Shown here: positions 1 through 10,077 of the stretch, piece by piece
Position numbering within the stretch: the stretch's first letter is position 1
How the letters are laid out: each line of letters starts with the position of its first letter
Source: Leishmania martiniquensis
Taxonomy: Eukaryota; Euglenozoa; Kinetoplastea; Trypanosomatida; Trypanosomatidae
Direction: 5' to 3'
Assembly (NCBI RefSeq): GCF_017916325.1
Contig: NC_090169.1
Coordinates: 62,001 to 126,000 of the forward strand
DNA length: 64,000 nt
Translations under genes and position numbers: made by a program
The notes under the pieces: generated by a model
The model's input: the letters and a program-made list of their open reading frames with translations, nothing else
The model's database searches: none
What the model was told of the DNA's origin: nothing

Positions 1-500
1 TTCTAAAGCGGCAAGCAGCATGGTGCTGACGCGATGGCAGCATGCCGGTTCTCTCCACCCTTCTGGGAAGGTCATTCACGCGGTTATGCGACCAATGCTG
101 AAATGCATGCGCTGGTGGTCGGACTCCCCCATTCGCAGTCACGGCTCGGCACACCAAGTCGGCCGCTAATCCCGCAGACGGTTCCAATTTCGACTTCCCC
201 AGACCAGATGAAGAAATGGTGTCTGACGAGCAATGTAGGGAGAATGGGAGAGGACATGGCGGGAGGCGAAGGTGTCAGGGTGGCTCCCCCTCCACTTGTG
301 CAGATGCCATCAGAAAGGATGCGCTGCCATCCCGTAAGAGTGGAGTGCACAAGTCAGTCTTCCCCCTCCCCGCACTGTCTGGCCACGCCACGCACGTTTG
401 GTGACGCGGGCTACGACAGTCTGCGAGAAGAGTAATGGAGCCGTGTAGCTCAATCGTAAGCGTCGTCTCCGTTTCCCCGCGCTCTCTCTCTGATCACAGG

Positions 501-523
501 CACACACACACACATACACACAC
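501..523. repeat. CA dinucleotide microsatellite
   Basis: A (CA)n run with one CATA interruption. Such tracts are common in the non-coding DNA of Leishmania-like genomes. Confidence 0.9.
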
Positions 524-559
524 TGTAGCGAGTGCAACGAATGTTCACGCACGAACCGT

Positions 560-1610
560 CTTGGTATGCTCTCTGAGAAACGTTATTTGTATCACAGTGC
601 CGCCAGAGGCGTCACTGCTCATCGGGATGCCCCTGTGGCAATGTACTAGGGCTCTGCCAAGGAGCCAAGCCGATGACTTGATGCTTGTGACGTGGCATGT
701 CGCCCGTATCTTTGGTGGTGCGGTGTTGCAAAGAGCCGGTGCCAACGAGCACGTCAGCACCGCCAGCAATGACGTGATGGACTCCTTTCTTGCGTCTCTC
801 GACAGACACGGCCGAAGGAGCAGAGTGGGGCGGAACACCCGGTGCGGCGCGCACTGCTTCTCTCATCCTACTCGGCATACACGGTGTGCTGTACCGTTGC
901 CCTATGAAGGAGTCTCTTCTTCGCTGGCTGGAGACCCGAGATAACGGCTAGCGTTGTAGCCTCGTAGGTGTCAAGCGGCTTTTTGGCGATAGCCGCCGCG
1001 AGCTCCGCAGACAGCTCAGCTTACTTGGCTCTCACGGGGACCGAGCTCGTCGAGGAGACGCGGCGCTGAAGGCTGAGAGCTCATGTCGCGATGCTCTCCT
1101 TCATTTTTTGCCTCTTCGCTGTGCAGCGAAGCCGCCTGCACGCCTCACGACAATAACTGATCGATGCTGCACTGGCTTTGGCGCATTCGCAGCGCCAGCC
1201 AGAGTCTGCGGTGACAACCGTGAGGACCCACGAAGAGGGATAACCTCAAAATATCTCGTGCCCCCCCTCCTCCTTCAGGGGGAGAATAGGCGGGAGGTAT
1301 GCCAGCTCACAGATGAGGTGGAGGCCAGGAAGCTCACCGCCCTCAACTCTAGTGATGACAGGGCCTGCAGGAACGCTGAAGGCGGAGGCCGTCGGCGTGT
1401 GCGACCCACTACTTGAAGGCCTCCCTGGACTGCGGCGACCTTCTTTGTACCAGTCGCAAAAAGAGAGCCCGACTTTGCCGAGACATTGAGCATCGGCTTC
1501 GATTTCACTGAAAGCGAAGAGGATGAAGTAATCTCCTCCCCAGCCTCTCCACCTGACTACGCGGCTTTTTTGACGACTGCTGCAGGCCGAGAAGCGCTCT
1601 GGTGAAAAGC
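560..1610 (+). pseudogene. Possible decayed coding sequence (unidentified)
   Basis: This stretch lacks the pyrimidine bias of its surroundings and reads as protein-like blocks on the + strand. Frame 1 is open from 778 to a TAG at 949, then from 952 to a TGA at 1414, then from 1417 to a TGA at about 1609. The last block ends in an acidic, proline-containing segment (GFDFTESEEDEVISSP). A coding-like block in another frame covers about 1300-1490, which suggests a frameshift. I do not recognise the family. It may be a gene relic, a degenerate retroelement, or chance openness of GC-rich DNA. The interruptions are seen directly; the pseudogene reading is inference. Confidence 0.3.
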
Positions 1611-2435
1611 GCTGCGACAGTTACCACGTGCGCATGCACGGCAGCGTAGCCTTCGCTGCATGCCTCCACCACGAAGGCCACGTACCGTGCTCGCCAATCG
1701 ATCAGCTGACGCTCTACTGAGTCAGGAACGCCGATTTCGCACATGGGCGCACACGCATGTACACCCATGCACGCGTTCACTATGTAAACCTGCGCTTCCA
1801 TGTGTGTATGTTGCCTCTCTGGCGTGATCGCGTGTGGTGTCTTGTCGGCAAGCGCTCACAGCGAATTCTTCTCTGGATTGCTGTAAGCCGTTCTCTACGG
1901 GCCTCCAGGCAGCCTTCCCTCGCCGCACCTCGTGGAGCGGCACTTGCGCACTAGAAGTGTCCCTCCTATCACTGTAGCGCACAAACGTCTGTTTGGGGTT
2001 ACCACGGCAGTAGTGATCGTGTATACTGCTGCATCGGCCGCTAACGCCTCTCGCCCTCCCCTTTCCACCCCCCACCCCACCCCCCATACCCTCTGCTCAC
2101 TACTACCACGAAGACATGCGACAGCATGTTAGGAGGAGGAGGAGTGGGCGGGGGGGGCTGGGAGTCTAGTGAGGTGGCTGATGCCAACGATGGCACAGCT
2201 GCTCTCCCCTCCTCTCTCTTGCCATCGCGCATCTGTTGTCTGTCTCTTCGACCCAATGCACATCTGCGCCCCCTCTCCCTCTCCTTTCCCCTTCTCTTCA
2301 CCCCCATGCATGCCTACAGAAAGCACGAGCATCACGCACATTGCCCCACCACCACCCTCCCTTCTGCATGGCACACACGCTGCATCGCTTCTTCTCATCT
2401 CCCCCTTCCGTTGCTCCTCCTGTGCAGAAGTGGCC

Positions 2436-3428
2436 ATGGTCAAATATGTGGATGCTGGAGCCGGTACCGCCGCCAGCAGCAAAAAGAAGGTGCGTAAAGG
2501 CTTCAAGTCAGACCGCTTAGAGAACTACCGGCGCATGCTGGCAAAGAAAAACGGCAAGAGGGTCAGAGATGCCCCAGCGCACACGGTTCGACCGAAGGCA
2601 GTCACGTTCGACGACGCCTCACGCAGAGAATATCTCCTCACGCTGCACCGAAAAAAAAACGAGCGACGCGTGCAGGCTTTCGTGGATGCAAAGCGCAAGC
2701 AGCGTAGGGATAGCGCTAAGACCCGGCGAGAGCAGCGCGAGGAGGCACGACGGGCGTACAACAACTACGCACGTGTGCCGATTTTACCTGACTACACGTA
2801 TCGCCTGCCCAAGCCGCAGGACGATCGGTTCGCCGACGAGGAGGAGGTCGAGGAGCGAGGTGAGAGCGGCTACGACAGCGAGGGCGAGGAGGGGGAGCAG
2901 AATGTGGGCATGCCGTGGATAAGCGTCGACGCTCCAGCGGCATCCGTGGACAGCGCCAGCGAGAAGATGAAAGCTGAGGCTTCGCAGAAGCGTTGCAGAG
3001 AGAAGCGATTGACCACTCTTCGGCACAGCGCTCACGCGATGCCTGGCGCCATGGTGAATCAAGAGGCAACTGCCGCCGCAGGCACGCGCGGCTCTGTTGG
3101 GTCGTCTTCCTCCGCTGAGGTGGACAGCGAGTATGTGACGGTCGAGGTGAAGCCGCTCTTTAGCACCTCCAGCGGCGACCCAGCAAGTGCGCGTCAAGAC
3201 GGCGCTGCGTCTTCGAAGGCGCTGCCCTCAAACAATTTCGATGATCTCCCTCTCGTCGTGCAGCAGGAGCTTCGCCGGCTAAGGCAAGAGACAAAGGGCC
3301 CCACGAAGACGAAGCCCCGCGTGCACATGATGAAGGAGCTGGAGAAGATTCGGAAGATCCGCAAGCACTCGCGTAAGGGCCATGGCAAGCGGAAGGCCTC
3401 TGGGAAGCGGAAAAATCGAAAAAAGTAA
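2436..3428 (+). CDS. NOL12/Rrp17-family nucleolar protein (putative)
   Basis: A predicted 330-residue, strongly charged protein. The N-terminal half has the pattern of the NOL12/Nop25 (yeast Rrp17) family, nucleolar RNA-binding proteins and exonucleases involved in pre-rRNA processing: the segment around residues 50-110 reads KAVTFDDASRREYLLTLHRK, followed by a long Arg/Lys/Glu-rich helix. The middle is acidic and low-complexity. The C-terminus (about 290-330) is extremely basic (HSRKGHGKRKASGKRKNRKK), a likely nucleolar targeting and RNA-binding tail. The start at 2436 is the first ATG after a pyrimidine tract and AG at 2426-2427; the frame is open further upstream but holds no better start. 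Family assignment rests on motif resemblance only. Confidence 0.75.
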   Translation: MVKYVDAGAGTAASSKKKVRKGFKSDRLENYRRMLAKKNGKRVRDAPAHTVRPKAVTFDDASRREYLLTLHRKKNERRVQAFVDAKRKQRRDSAKTRREQREEARRAYNNYARVPILPDYTYRLPKPQDDRFADEEEVEERGESGYDSEGEEGEQNVGMPWISVDAPAASVDSASEKMKAEASQKRCREKRLTTLRHSAHAMPGAMVNQEATAAAGTRGSVGSSSSAEVDSEYVTVEVKPLFSTSSGDPASARQDGAASSKALPSNNFDDLPLVVQQELRRLRQETKGPTKTKPRVHMMKELEKIRKIRKHSRKGHGKRKASGKRKNRKK

Positions 3429-4463
3429 GCGATGACTCGTTGGAGCGTGGCCGAGGTGTGTGCCATCGTGACGGCTTCTCGCATACTCTCTTCTTCCGTG
3501 TCGCATATCTTGTGTCTCTAAGCGTGTGCCAGATTATGTATGCCTTGAGGGAAGGAGGGGGCGATTTATCTGCCACCAGTGGGTGCGACTGCGCGGGGGC
3601 GGGGCTTTGGCATCGCTTGCGACTGTGGTTGCGTAATGCCACTAACACATGAATAATGGGAAGAGGGTGTGGGAGGCGGATGCGTGGGAAACGGGAGGAC
3701 AAGTGCCGCTTTTACGTCTCCAACCTCATGTGCCCGGTACCTCTCTGTCTGAGGCTCTCACTCTCGCCCCCCTCCCTCCCCTTCTTCCTCGCATAGGCGG
3801 TGGCGTGACGGCCGTGTACAACGGAAAGGGGCATTGCGGTCCTGTAAGGACGAAAAAAAAAGTTCGTGAGTGTGCGCGCGTGTGTGCGACTCTTCTTGCA
3901 GATGACTTGCCGCTCGAAAACATGGTGCTGTTGGATGAGGTGGTGCGCTTCTGTGTAGAGGTCGGCCAATGTTGAGCAAAAGTGGGTAGCGGAAGCACTG
4001 CTTCTGGCGTCACTGCCCGTGCCTCCTCCCTCTTCTTTCCCCTTTCCACCTGCCGCCCTGTACCCCCTTCACATACGCTAACACCTCAGTGCTCATCGTG
4101 GCGTGGTGTATCTCGTATGCGTGGCCGGCACCGGAGTGACCGATTGGTGTCATACTCCTCAGACGTGCTCGCTCTCTTCACCCCTCATCCTTTTCTTCCG
4201 TCTTCTCTCGCACAGCAGTCTGCGCTTTTTTTCTGGAGCTCTGTGCGCGGCTCACCCACTGCTTCTCTGAATTAGTAAACGGCGTGGCGCCGGCTCACCC
4301 TTGGATTCTCCTCGCTGTCTTTCCTTCTTCCGTGTCGCGGTATCTGCTCTACGGCTCCCTCTTCTCTGCTGCTTTGCTTCCGCCATCTTCTTCCGACTGG
4401 AGACGGGCACTTTCCGTTGCCGCGTGTACTCGTCTTCAGCGGTGGTGTGCCCCCACCCACCCC
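3429..4463. other. Intergenic region
   Basis: About 1 kb. The first part (to about 3720) is mixed in composition and probably the 3' UTR of the preceding gene. From about 4020 it is pyrimidine-rich, ending in the tract and AG at 4438-4439 (CGTCTTCAG) that probably marks the spliced-leader acceptor of the next gene. No coding sequence is supported. Confidence 0.6.
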
Positions 4464-6308
4464 ATGTCGTCGCCGACCCTTCGCGAAGAGCGAAAGACAG
4501 GCCACAACAGCTCGTGGAGCTCCTGCGACTCGCTGCCTAACCATCTCGCACATCCACCACGCCACCCGCAGTACCTCGAAGCAGCTAGTGGAGCGCCATC
4601 CCCGTCGAGCAGCTCCACTCTTTCATCCGCACTACCATCGCCCAAGCGTCCTGTGCCGCCCGCGCAAGCCATGTCGTGCACAGCCAGCACCATGCCATCC
4701 AGCAAGCTTCCCTTCAGCAATAGTGTTACTGGCACTGGAGCAGCGTTGATCGGGCCTCTTGCATCCTTCGACTCTGAGGTACCACGCGGCAGGCCAACTT
4801 CTGCTGCTGAATGCCGTCCCGCAAGCTGCAGCAGCGGTCTCTCTCGTGCCGCGGTGCTGCTGAGCGGCCTCGGTGATGCGTCTCCCCCCGCTACCCCCCA
4901 GCCGTCTGCTTCTGTCCTGGCAGCCTTCTGCCCCCTCACTTCAGAGGCTTGGCAGTCGGGCACCATACGCGAAGGCCCCGCAGCCGATGCAGATAAAACG
5001 TCCACGGGCAGTCACACAGCCCCGGGGACCGCTTTGCAATCACCACTTCTCTTTTCACCAGGTTGGCCGCAGCAGGGCGGATCGGTGGCCGCGCACGACA
5101 CGCTGCGCTCCCGCGTGGGAATGCCAGAGCGATACCTCATGAGCAACGCAGCTGAAGGTGATGACGCAGAGAACACAGTGCATGACAACGCAGCGGCCTA
5201 CTCCACTAGCCGTCCCCCTGCACCCAAAGATTTCACGCCATTCTACCGCGTGCAGTCGTCTCGGTCTTTAGCGATGGACTTCACCCTCTCACCTTCCTCT
5301 GAGGTCTCTCTCTCGGCACAGCTGAGCATCAGAGCGCCGCGGGGGAGAGCGGCGAAGGGGACCGGCGCCACACCAGCGCCCTCCTCATGTCTGCCATCGG
5401 ATACGTTGGAGCGGCATTCGCTGCTGCGGTCGCCCCTACTCCGCTCCTTGACACCACCGTTCATCGCACCCAGAGTACCTCTCTCGCCTGGGCTTGGCTG
5501 CATTATGGGGACTGACCAGGCGCAGAGTCGACTGTCACGCCATCGTCCAGCCGCCTCAGCTGGGCCCGAGGAGCGTCTGGCTCGGGTGGGCGGCGAGACG
5601 CGGTCGCCTGGAGCGGCAGAGAGGCCAACGCGGCCCGCTGCGGCGAGCTCCCTTGAAGACGAAGCTCTCGACCCTCTCCTCGCCTCACCTGTGCGACACA
5701 ATTTTCGCGGCCCGCTGCGCAGCCCTGATGAGGAATCCCTCCCGTCGTTCTTCGCCGTGAGCGCCATGGAAATGTATGCCGCCCCTGCCACTGCCAATGT
5801 GAGCGAAGAGGACGCGGCCCATGGGTCCACCGGCGGCAATGCACTCTGCTCGGGCCCGGCCGAGGTAACGGAAGCAGAGGAAAGGGCTACCGGCACCGCT
5901 GAATCTCTTACGGCTGATGACCCCTTTGAAGTCTTTTGGGGCATCAAACCTATAGAAGGGTGGGGCCGCGACACCGCAGAGATGCCGCTTCACTGCAGTA
6001 CATCTGCGCGATTCGAAGAGTCGCCTGTGTTCCGTGACATCGCTGTCTTTGCCTCAGAAACCCCTGAGACGGGTGACCGGCTGAGCGAAGAGGTCAACCA
6101 GCACCACCGCCTCTCCCATGCTGCCAATCAGAAGCAACGCGACGCGATCGTGCACCGGCCCTCGGCAGAGCAGCAGCGCAACTCGGTAAACGGTCCCACC
6201 GATTCGAAGCGTACGTCGAGCAAGGATCCAAGACTGCAACAACGCCACCGGCGTGTCTCCACATCAGACGATAACGCCATCGAGATCAAGCGGCGCAGCG
6301 GCGCTTAA
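4464..6308 (+). CDS. Hypothetical low-complexity protein (614 aa)
   Basis: I do not recognise this protein. It is rich in Ser, Pro, Ala and Thr throughout and looks largely disordered. No membrane segment, signal peptide or known catalytic motif is visible. A more ordered-looking stretch near residues 490-510 contains DDPFEVFWGIKPIEGWG, the best candidate for a conserved short motif. The C-terminus is basic and carries RHRRVSTS, a basophilic-kinase-like site, followed by EIKRRSGA. The start is the first ATG in the frame after an AG at 4438-4439; the frame is open before it without an ATG. Coding status is supported by uninterrupted length, GC-rich third positions and the flanking pyrimidine-rich spacers. 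Confidence 0.75.
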   Translation: MSSPTLREERKTGHNSSWSSCDSLPNHLAHPPRHPQYLEAASGAPSPSSSSTLSSALPSPKRPVPPAQAMSCTASTMPSSKLPFSNSVTGTGAALIGPLASFDSEVPRGRPTSAAECRPASCSSGLSRAAVLLSGLGDASPPATPQPSASVLAAFCPLTSEAWQSGTIREGPAADADKTSTGSHTAPGTALQSPLLFSPGWPQQGGSVAAHDTLRSRVGMPERYLMSNAAEGDDAENTVHDNAAAYSTSRPPAPKDFTPFYRVQSSRSLAMDFTLSPSSEVSLSAQLSIRAPRGRAAKGTGATPAPSSCLPSDTLERHSLLRSPLLRSLTPPFIAPRVPLSPGLGCIMGTDQAQSRLSRHRPAASAGPEERLARVGGETRSPGAAERPTRPAAASSLEDEALDPLLASPVRHNFRGPLRSPDEESLPSFFAVSAMEMYAAPATANVSEEDAAHGSTGGNALCSGPAEVTEAEERATGTAESLTADDPFEVFWGIKPIEGWGRDTAEMPLHCSTSARFEESPVFRDIAVFASETPETGDRLSEEVNQHHRLSHAANQKQRDAIVHRPSAEQQRNSVNGPTDSKRTSSKDPRLQQRHRRVSTSDDNAIEIKRRSGA

Positions 6309-6791
6309 ACGCACCTCTGCCAACAGAGTTACTTTGTTCGTCAGCCTCTTTCTTCACACCCTCCCCAAAACTTGCACACGCCGTGTTCGCCCGCGTCTCC
6401 GGATCATCTGTTGGCTTCTTATCTTTTCTTTGGCTGCTTTGTTCCCGCACACCGGCGTGCTTTCCCTCTTCCCTTTGTTCTCGCTTTCGCTGCTGCTTTC
6501 TTTCGCGTGTACGCGTATGCTGAACGCGCGACTTGTGACCGGCGCGGAGCGCCCCTCTCCTTCCGCGCTCCACCTCTTCTCCCGTCCGCTTCCCCTCCCC
6601 CACCCCCCATCTCTTCCTTTCGCCTGACGATTGCTTAGGCGGGGCGTGAGTGGGCAAAGACGTCGCGGGTGAACGGCCGCGAGTGTGAGGTGCACGGTCT
6701 CTTTTATGGTTGCGTCTTCGCTGCTGCACGGCCCGCCTTCTCGAGTGCGCTCTGCTTTTTTTTGCCTTCGATTTACCTCTTTTCGTCTTTT

Positions 6792-6812
6792 CTGTGTGTG
6801 TGTGTGTGTGTC
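6792..6812. repeat. TG dinucleotide microsatellite
   Basis: An uninterrupted (TG)n run inside a T/C-rich spacer. Confidence 0.9.
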
Positions 6813-9174
6813 GGGGCCTTTTTGCTTTCCCCCCTTGACGTGGCGGGCACGAGCGAACTGACGCCGCTTTTTCTTTCCCCTTCTTTCCGTTGTGTTTCTC
6901 TTGCACCCTTTTCAGCTCCCTTTGTCGTGCATATGAGTGTATGTGTACGCGAGGCTCTCAGTGCTGCAAACCTTCTCCGATACGTCGCCACCCGTTATCG
7001 CCCACCTCGCTTCAGAGGTAGAAGAGCGCATGCTTGTGTTAGTGTAATTTTATCCCGTTGCTACACGTCTCCCCCTCCTCCCTCTCACTCCCGCCCCACC
7101 CCCTCTTCTCTCTCCCCATTCCGTCCTCAACAAGAAAAAAGGCACTATTAAGGAAAGGAAAGCGGTGCTGCCGACTCAGCAGAAGTAGCGGAGGTAGCAA
7201 TGCGCAGACTGCGCCGTTTTTGTTGTTGAGCTTCCTTTTGTTCGTGATGGAGCTTTGCACGCTCTTCCATCGTTTCTCTATGTGTGTGTGTTTATAAGTT
7301 TTCTCCTCCTCAGTGTTCGTGTTGCCGTTTCTGTCTCCAAGGCGAGGGGGGCTCGTTGGCGGTGATGGCGCGGGTAGCGACGATGATCGTGGATGCCGTC
7401 GCGTCTCTTTGTCTTGCCTCGGTTCGGGCGCATTGCCATGGGGACACCCTGCGTGCTTCGCCTCGCTTTCCTCCCCTACCCCCGCTCCCCTTGACTTGGT
7501 CACGCTTCCTGAGTGGTGTACTCGTGTGCAGGTCAGTCTCTTCCCTCCCCCGCTAATGTGCGCGTGTGTGCGTGACGCGCTTTGCCTGTCCGCATGCTTT
7601 CGCTTCATCTTTTCGTATTGTTACCGCTCATAGTGCTGCGCTCTCTCTTGTCTGTTCTCCTTTCCCTATGTCGTCGACGCTTCGAGGGCTCTCCATCGGT
7701 GGAATGCTTGCGTCTGTCTCCATGGTGTAGGGGTGGTCGTGGTGGTGGAGGCGCACTCGCGTAAATGTGCGACGCCCGTCCCCCTTCTGTGACACACAGA
7801 GACGCACATACACACGCATACACTTACATAAACACAGATCGCTAACGCAGGGACGCCAAGATTTTTAAAAAGGAGAAAATGTGGCGTCGGCTAAGATACA
7901 TGAGAGGCGCGTAGGCGTCACCGTACGTGTCCTGCAGAACCGACGCGCTCGCACGCGCCTCAGTTTTCGTTTGGTTACTCGTTTTTTCCCCTACGTTTGT
8001 GTGCTTTCTTCACCATAACGCATAAATATCTGTCTGCGTGCGTGCGCGTGCGTTCACTCGCTTCCGTTTGCTTCGTTGCATTTTCTTCCTTTCGCGGTCA
8101 TGCATCTGCCCTCCGCGACCCGTACACACCTAAGGCGCTGTCAGTAGCGCGATTCCTTTTTTCCCTCTTCCTCTCGTCTCTGTACGTCGCGCGTTATCGC
8201 GCATGTGCGTGTGCGCATCGGCTCCCCTTCTCGTTACGTCGCTTCCGCTCCCTTCCTCTTGTTGCTCTCTGTGAACGTGCGCTTTTTTTTCGTTTCCAGT
8301 AAAATCGCATGCCGATCACGTTCCGCTCATGTGCAGCGAACGAGGGCCCACACATAGACATATACATCTCTGTATAACGAGAGATGGCATTATGAGGTGA
8401 ATAGCATAGCGTGTGAACTTTATTCGCGAGGTAAAGGGAGGGAGAGGCTGGCGGATTGAGAAGAGCCACAACGGAGCCGTGCGTGCGGATGCCGTCTGGC
8501 ACCGTTGCCGCAGTGTCGCTTCTGTATGGCGTAAGCGTCCGTGTTAGGCGTGGGCAGTTCCGCTCGCTTTTCGTTTGAGCTGAAGCGCTTTGTACTGATA
8601 TCAAGTTTTTCTTTGGACGCACCCCACCGTCTGTAATTCGACGGTTCATAAGTGAAACGCACGGAGGCGCGCACGGATGCAGCGGTGCCTTCCTTTCTTG
8701 AAAAGCGCCTTTTCCCTTTCTCCCCCCTCTCGCTGCTCTACGACTCTCTTTGATTGTTTGCTTTCTCTTTGGCATTCCTCCCTCTTCTCCTCTCTCCGTA
8801 GCTGATGCGCTGCTTCCCCTCGACATCTCCTTCGTCTACCCGCAGCTGCATGGGGGAGGGGGGCGTTTGTCGCCCTCCTTACCCGAAGTATTCGCCACTG
8901 TGCGCAGGAGGATGCGTGGATGGCGGGTGAAGAGGTGTGTGTGTGGGAGGGGGTGGGAGGGGGTGGCGGGGATGTTTGGGCCGCCGTTCGCCTCTCACTC
9001 TTTTTCTTGCGCGTTAATTTTTTTCGTTTGCCATTTCGAGCGCTATCGTCACGCACTTCGCTCCCCCTCCATTGCTCTCCTCCTTTACGTGTGTCTGCGT
9101 GTATGCAATTTTGCTTCGCTCTCCTCTTTTTTTTTCTTCGCTTGCGCAACTGCTGCACGAAGAATGGCTGCGTA

Positions 9175-9324
9175 ATGGTTTCGGATGCAGTGAAAGACGA
9201 TCTTCTTAGGAACGGGTATCGCATGAACGGCGCCTGTTTGCAAGCACCTCCTCTTTCTGAATCCCTACGCCTCGCACGGGCCTCTTTTGAGACGACGGCG
9301 CACTCGGCGCACGCGTGTGTGTGA
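9175..9324 (+). CDS. Possible small protein (49 aa), weak
   Basis: The frame starts MVSDAVKDDLLRNGYRMNGA and ends at TGA 9322-9324. It follows a strong poly-T/pyrimidine tract (about 9115-9145) with an AG near 9161. The island has balanced composition, unlike the flanking DNA. Against it: the first ATG after that AG (9163) opens only a three-codon frame, and the predicted peptide matches nothing I know. Could easily be chance. Confidence 0.15.
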   Translation: MVSDAVKDDLLRNGYRMNGACLQAPPLSESLRLARASFETTAHSAHACV

Positions 9325-10011
9325 GCGCGGGACCTTTGTAGGAGGCTAGCCAGCTCAGCGGCCGAGGATATCACGCGTCTGCCGTTATTAGGTAAACGGC
9401 TGTAGGAGAAGTTGAGCGAGGAAGCGCAGCCTGGGCACATGGCTGCCGTGCGGGTCGGAGGCGTCGCCCGCCAAACGGCATCGACGCCCTCCCTTGCCCT
9501 TTCTCTCTCTTCGTCATCACTCCCCTCTCCGCGCCAGAGGAATCGACAGAGCGCCAAGGTGCGGGAGTGGTGACGTGCACACAGAGACTAGAGCTCATGC
9601 CCTCTTTATCACCCGCTTCACGCCCCGCCCCTTCTTACCCCTACCCCTCCACGCACCGCCTGCAAGGCACTGCGCACATTTCATTTGTTCTTCACGGCAA
9701 ACGGTCCCTCGCCCACCCTGTCCCACCCCCTCTCCCTTTCGCATGTCAAGCCGCTGCTCACACCCACAGACACACTCGCAGCGTCATCGGCGCAGCCTCG
9801 CGCACTCATGACGGCCGTGCAAGCGAGTTGCAGCGTGCTATTCACCGGTTCCAGCATCTTCGTCCCTTTTTTTGACCCCTCTTATTGTTTTGCCTGTTGT
9901 CTCGTGAGGAGAGAGAGAGAGAGCTGCGGCAGCGGCCACCAAGAACTAGTAATTGAAGTCCAGAGAGGGGACTCCGTCGATTAAGAAGCTCACAGCCGAC
10001 CACGCTCGCAC

Positions 10012-10077
10012 ATGCATACCCATAACGTGTGCTCAGGTATACCTCATTGGGTAGTTAACGCGATACATTCAGAATGA
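10012..10077 (+). promoter_or_regulatory. Upstream ORF overlapping the next start (ATGA)
   Basis: An ATG at 10012 opens a 21-codon frame whose TGA (10075-10077) overlaps the ATG at 10074 as ATGA. If the mRNA is trans-spliced after the strong pyrimidine tract at about 9840-9905, this short frame lies in the 5' UTR of the 814-residue protein and could limit its translation. If splicing is closer to 10074, it is irrelevant. Confidence 0.35.

Larger units (their letters stand above)
1..2435. other. Intergenic/upstream region without an intact gene
   Basis: No intact gene is visible. A CA microsatellite lies near 500-523. Between about 560 and 1610 the composition becomes balanced and several short protein-like reading segments follow one another in different frames (separate entry). 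From about 2040 the DNA becomes pyrimidine-rich, as expected upstream of a trans-splice acceptor for the gene at 2436. The left part could also hold the 3' UTR of a gene outside the window. Confidence 0.6.
6309..10073. other. Long (3.8 kb) region without a clear gene
   Basis: This is the longest spacer in the window. It is dominated by T- and C-rich tracts with poly-T runs and TG microsatellites, alternating with more balanced islands (about 7140-7250, 7780-7960, 8330-8650, 9160-9480). I found no tRNA- or rRNA-like sequence. Only short frames are present, the most protein-like being at 9175-9324. Probably a long 3' UTR plus one or more processing regions; small RNAs cannot be excluded by eye. 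Confidence 0.5.

Noticed and set aside
435..944. A 169-codon + frame near the left end as an intact gene
   Set aside because: Its first part encodes a microsatellite-derived His/Thr run. Coding-like sequence moves between frames, so at best it is part of a decayed gene.
8646..9557. A 303-codon - strand frame in the 3.8-kb spacer
   Set aside because: Its Arg/Lys/Glu-rich translation is the complement of T/C-rich spacer DNA, with no recognisable motif.
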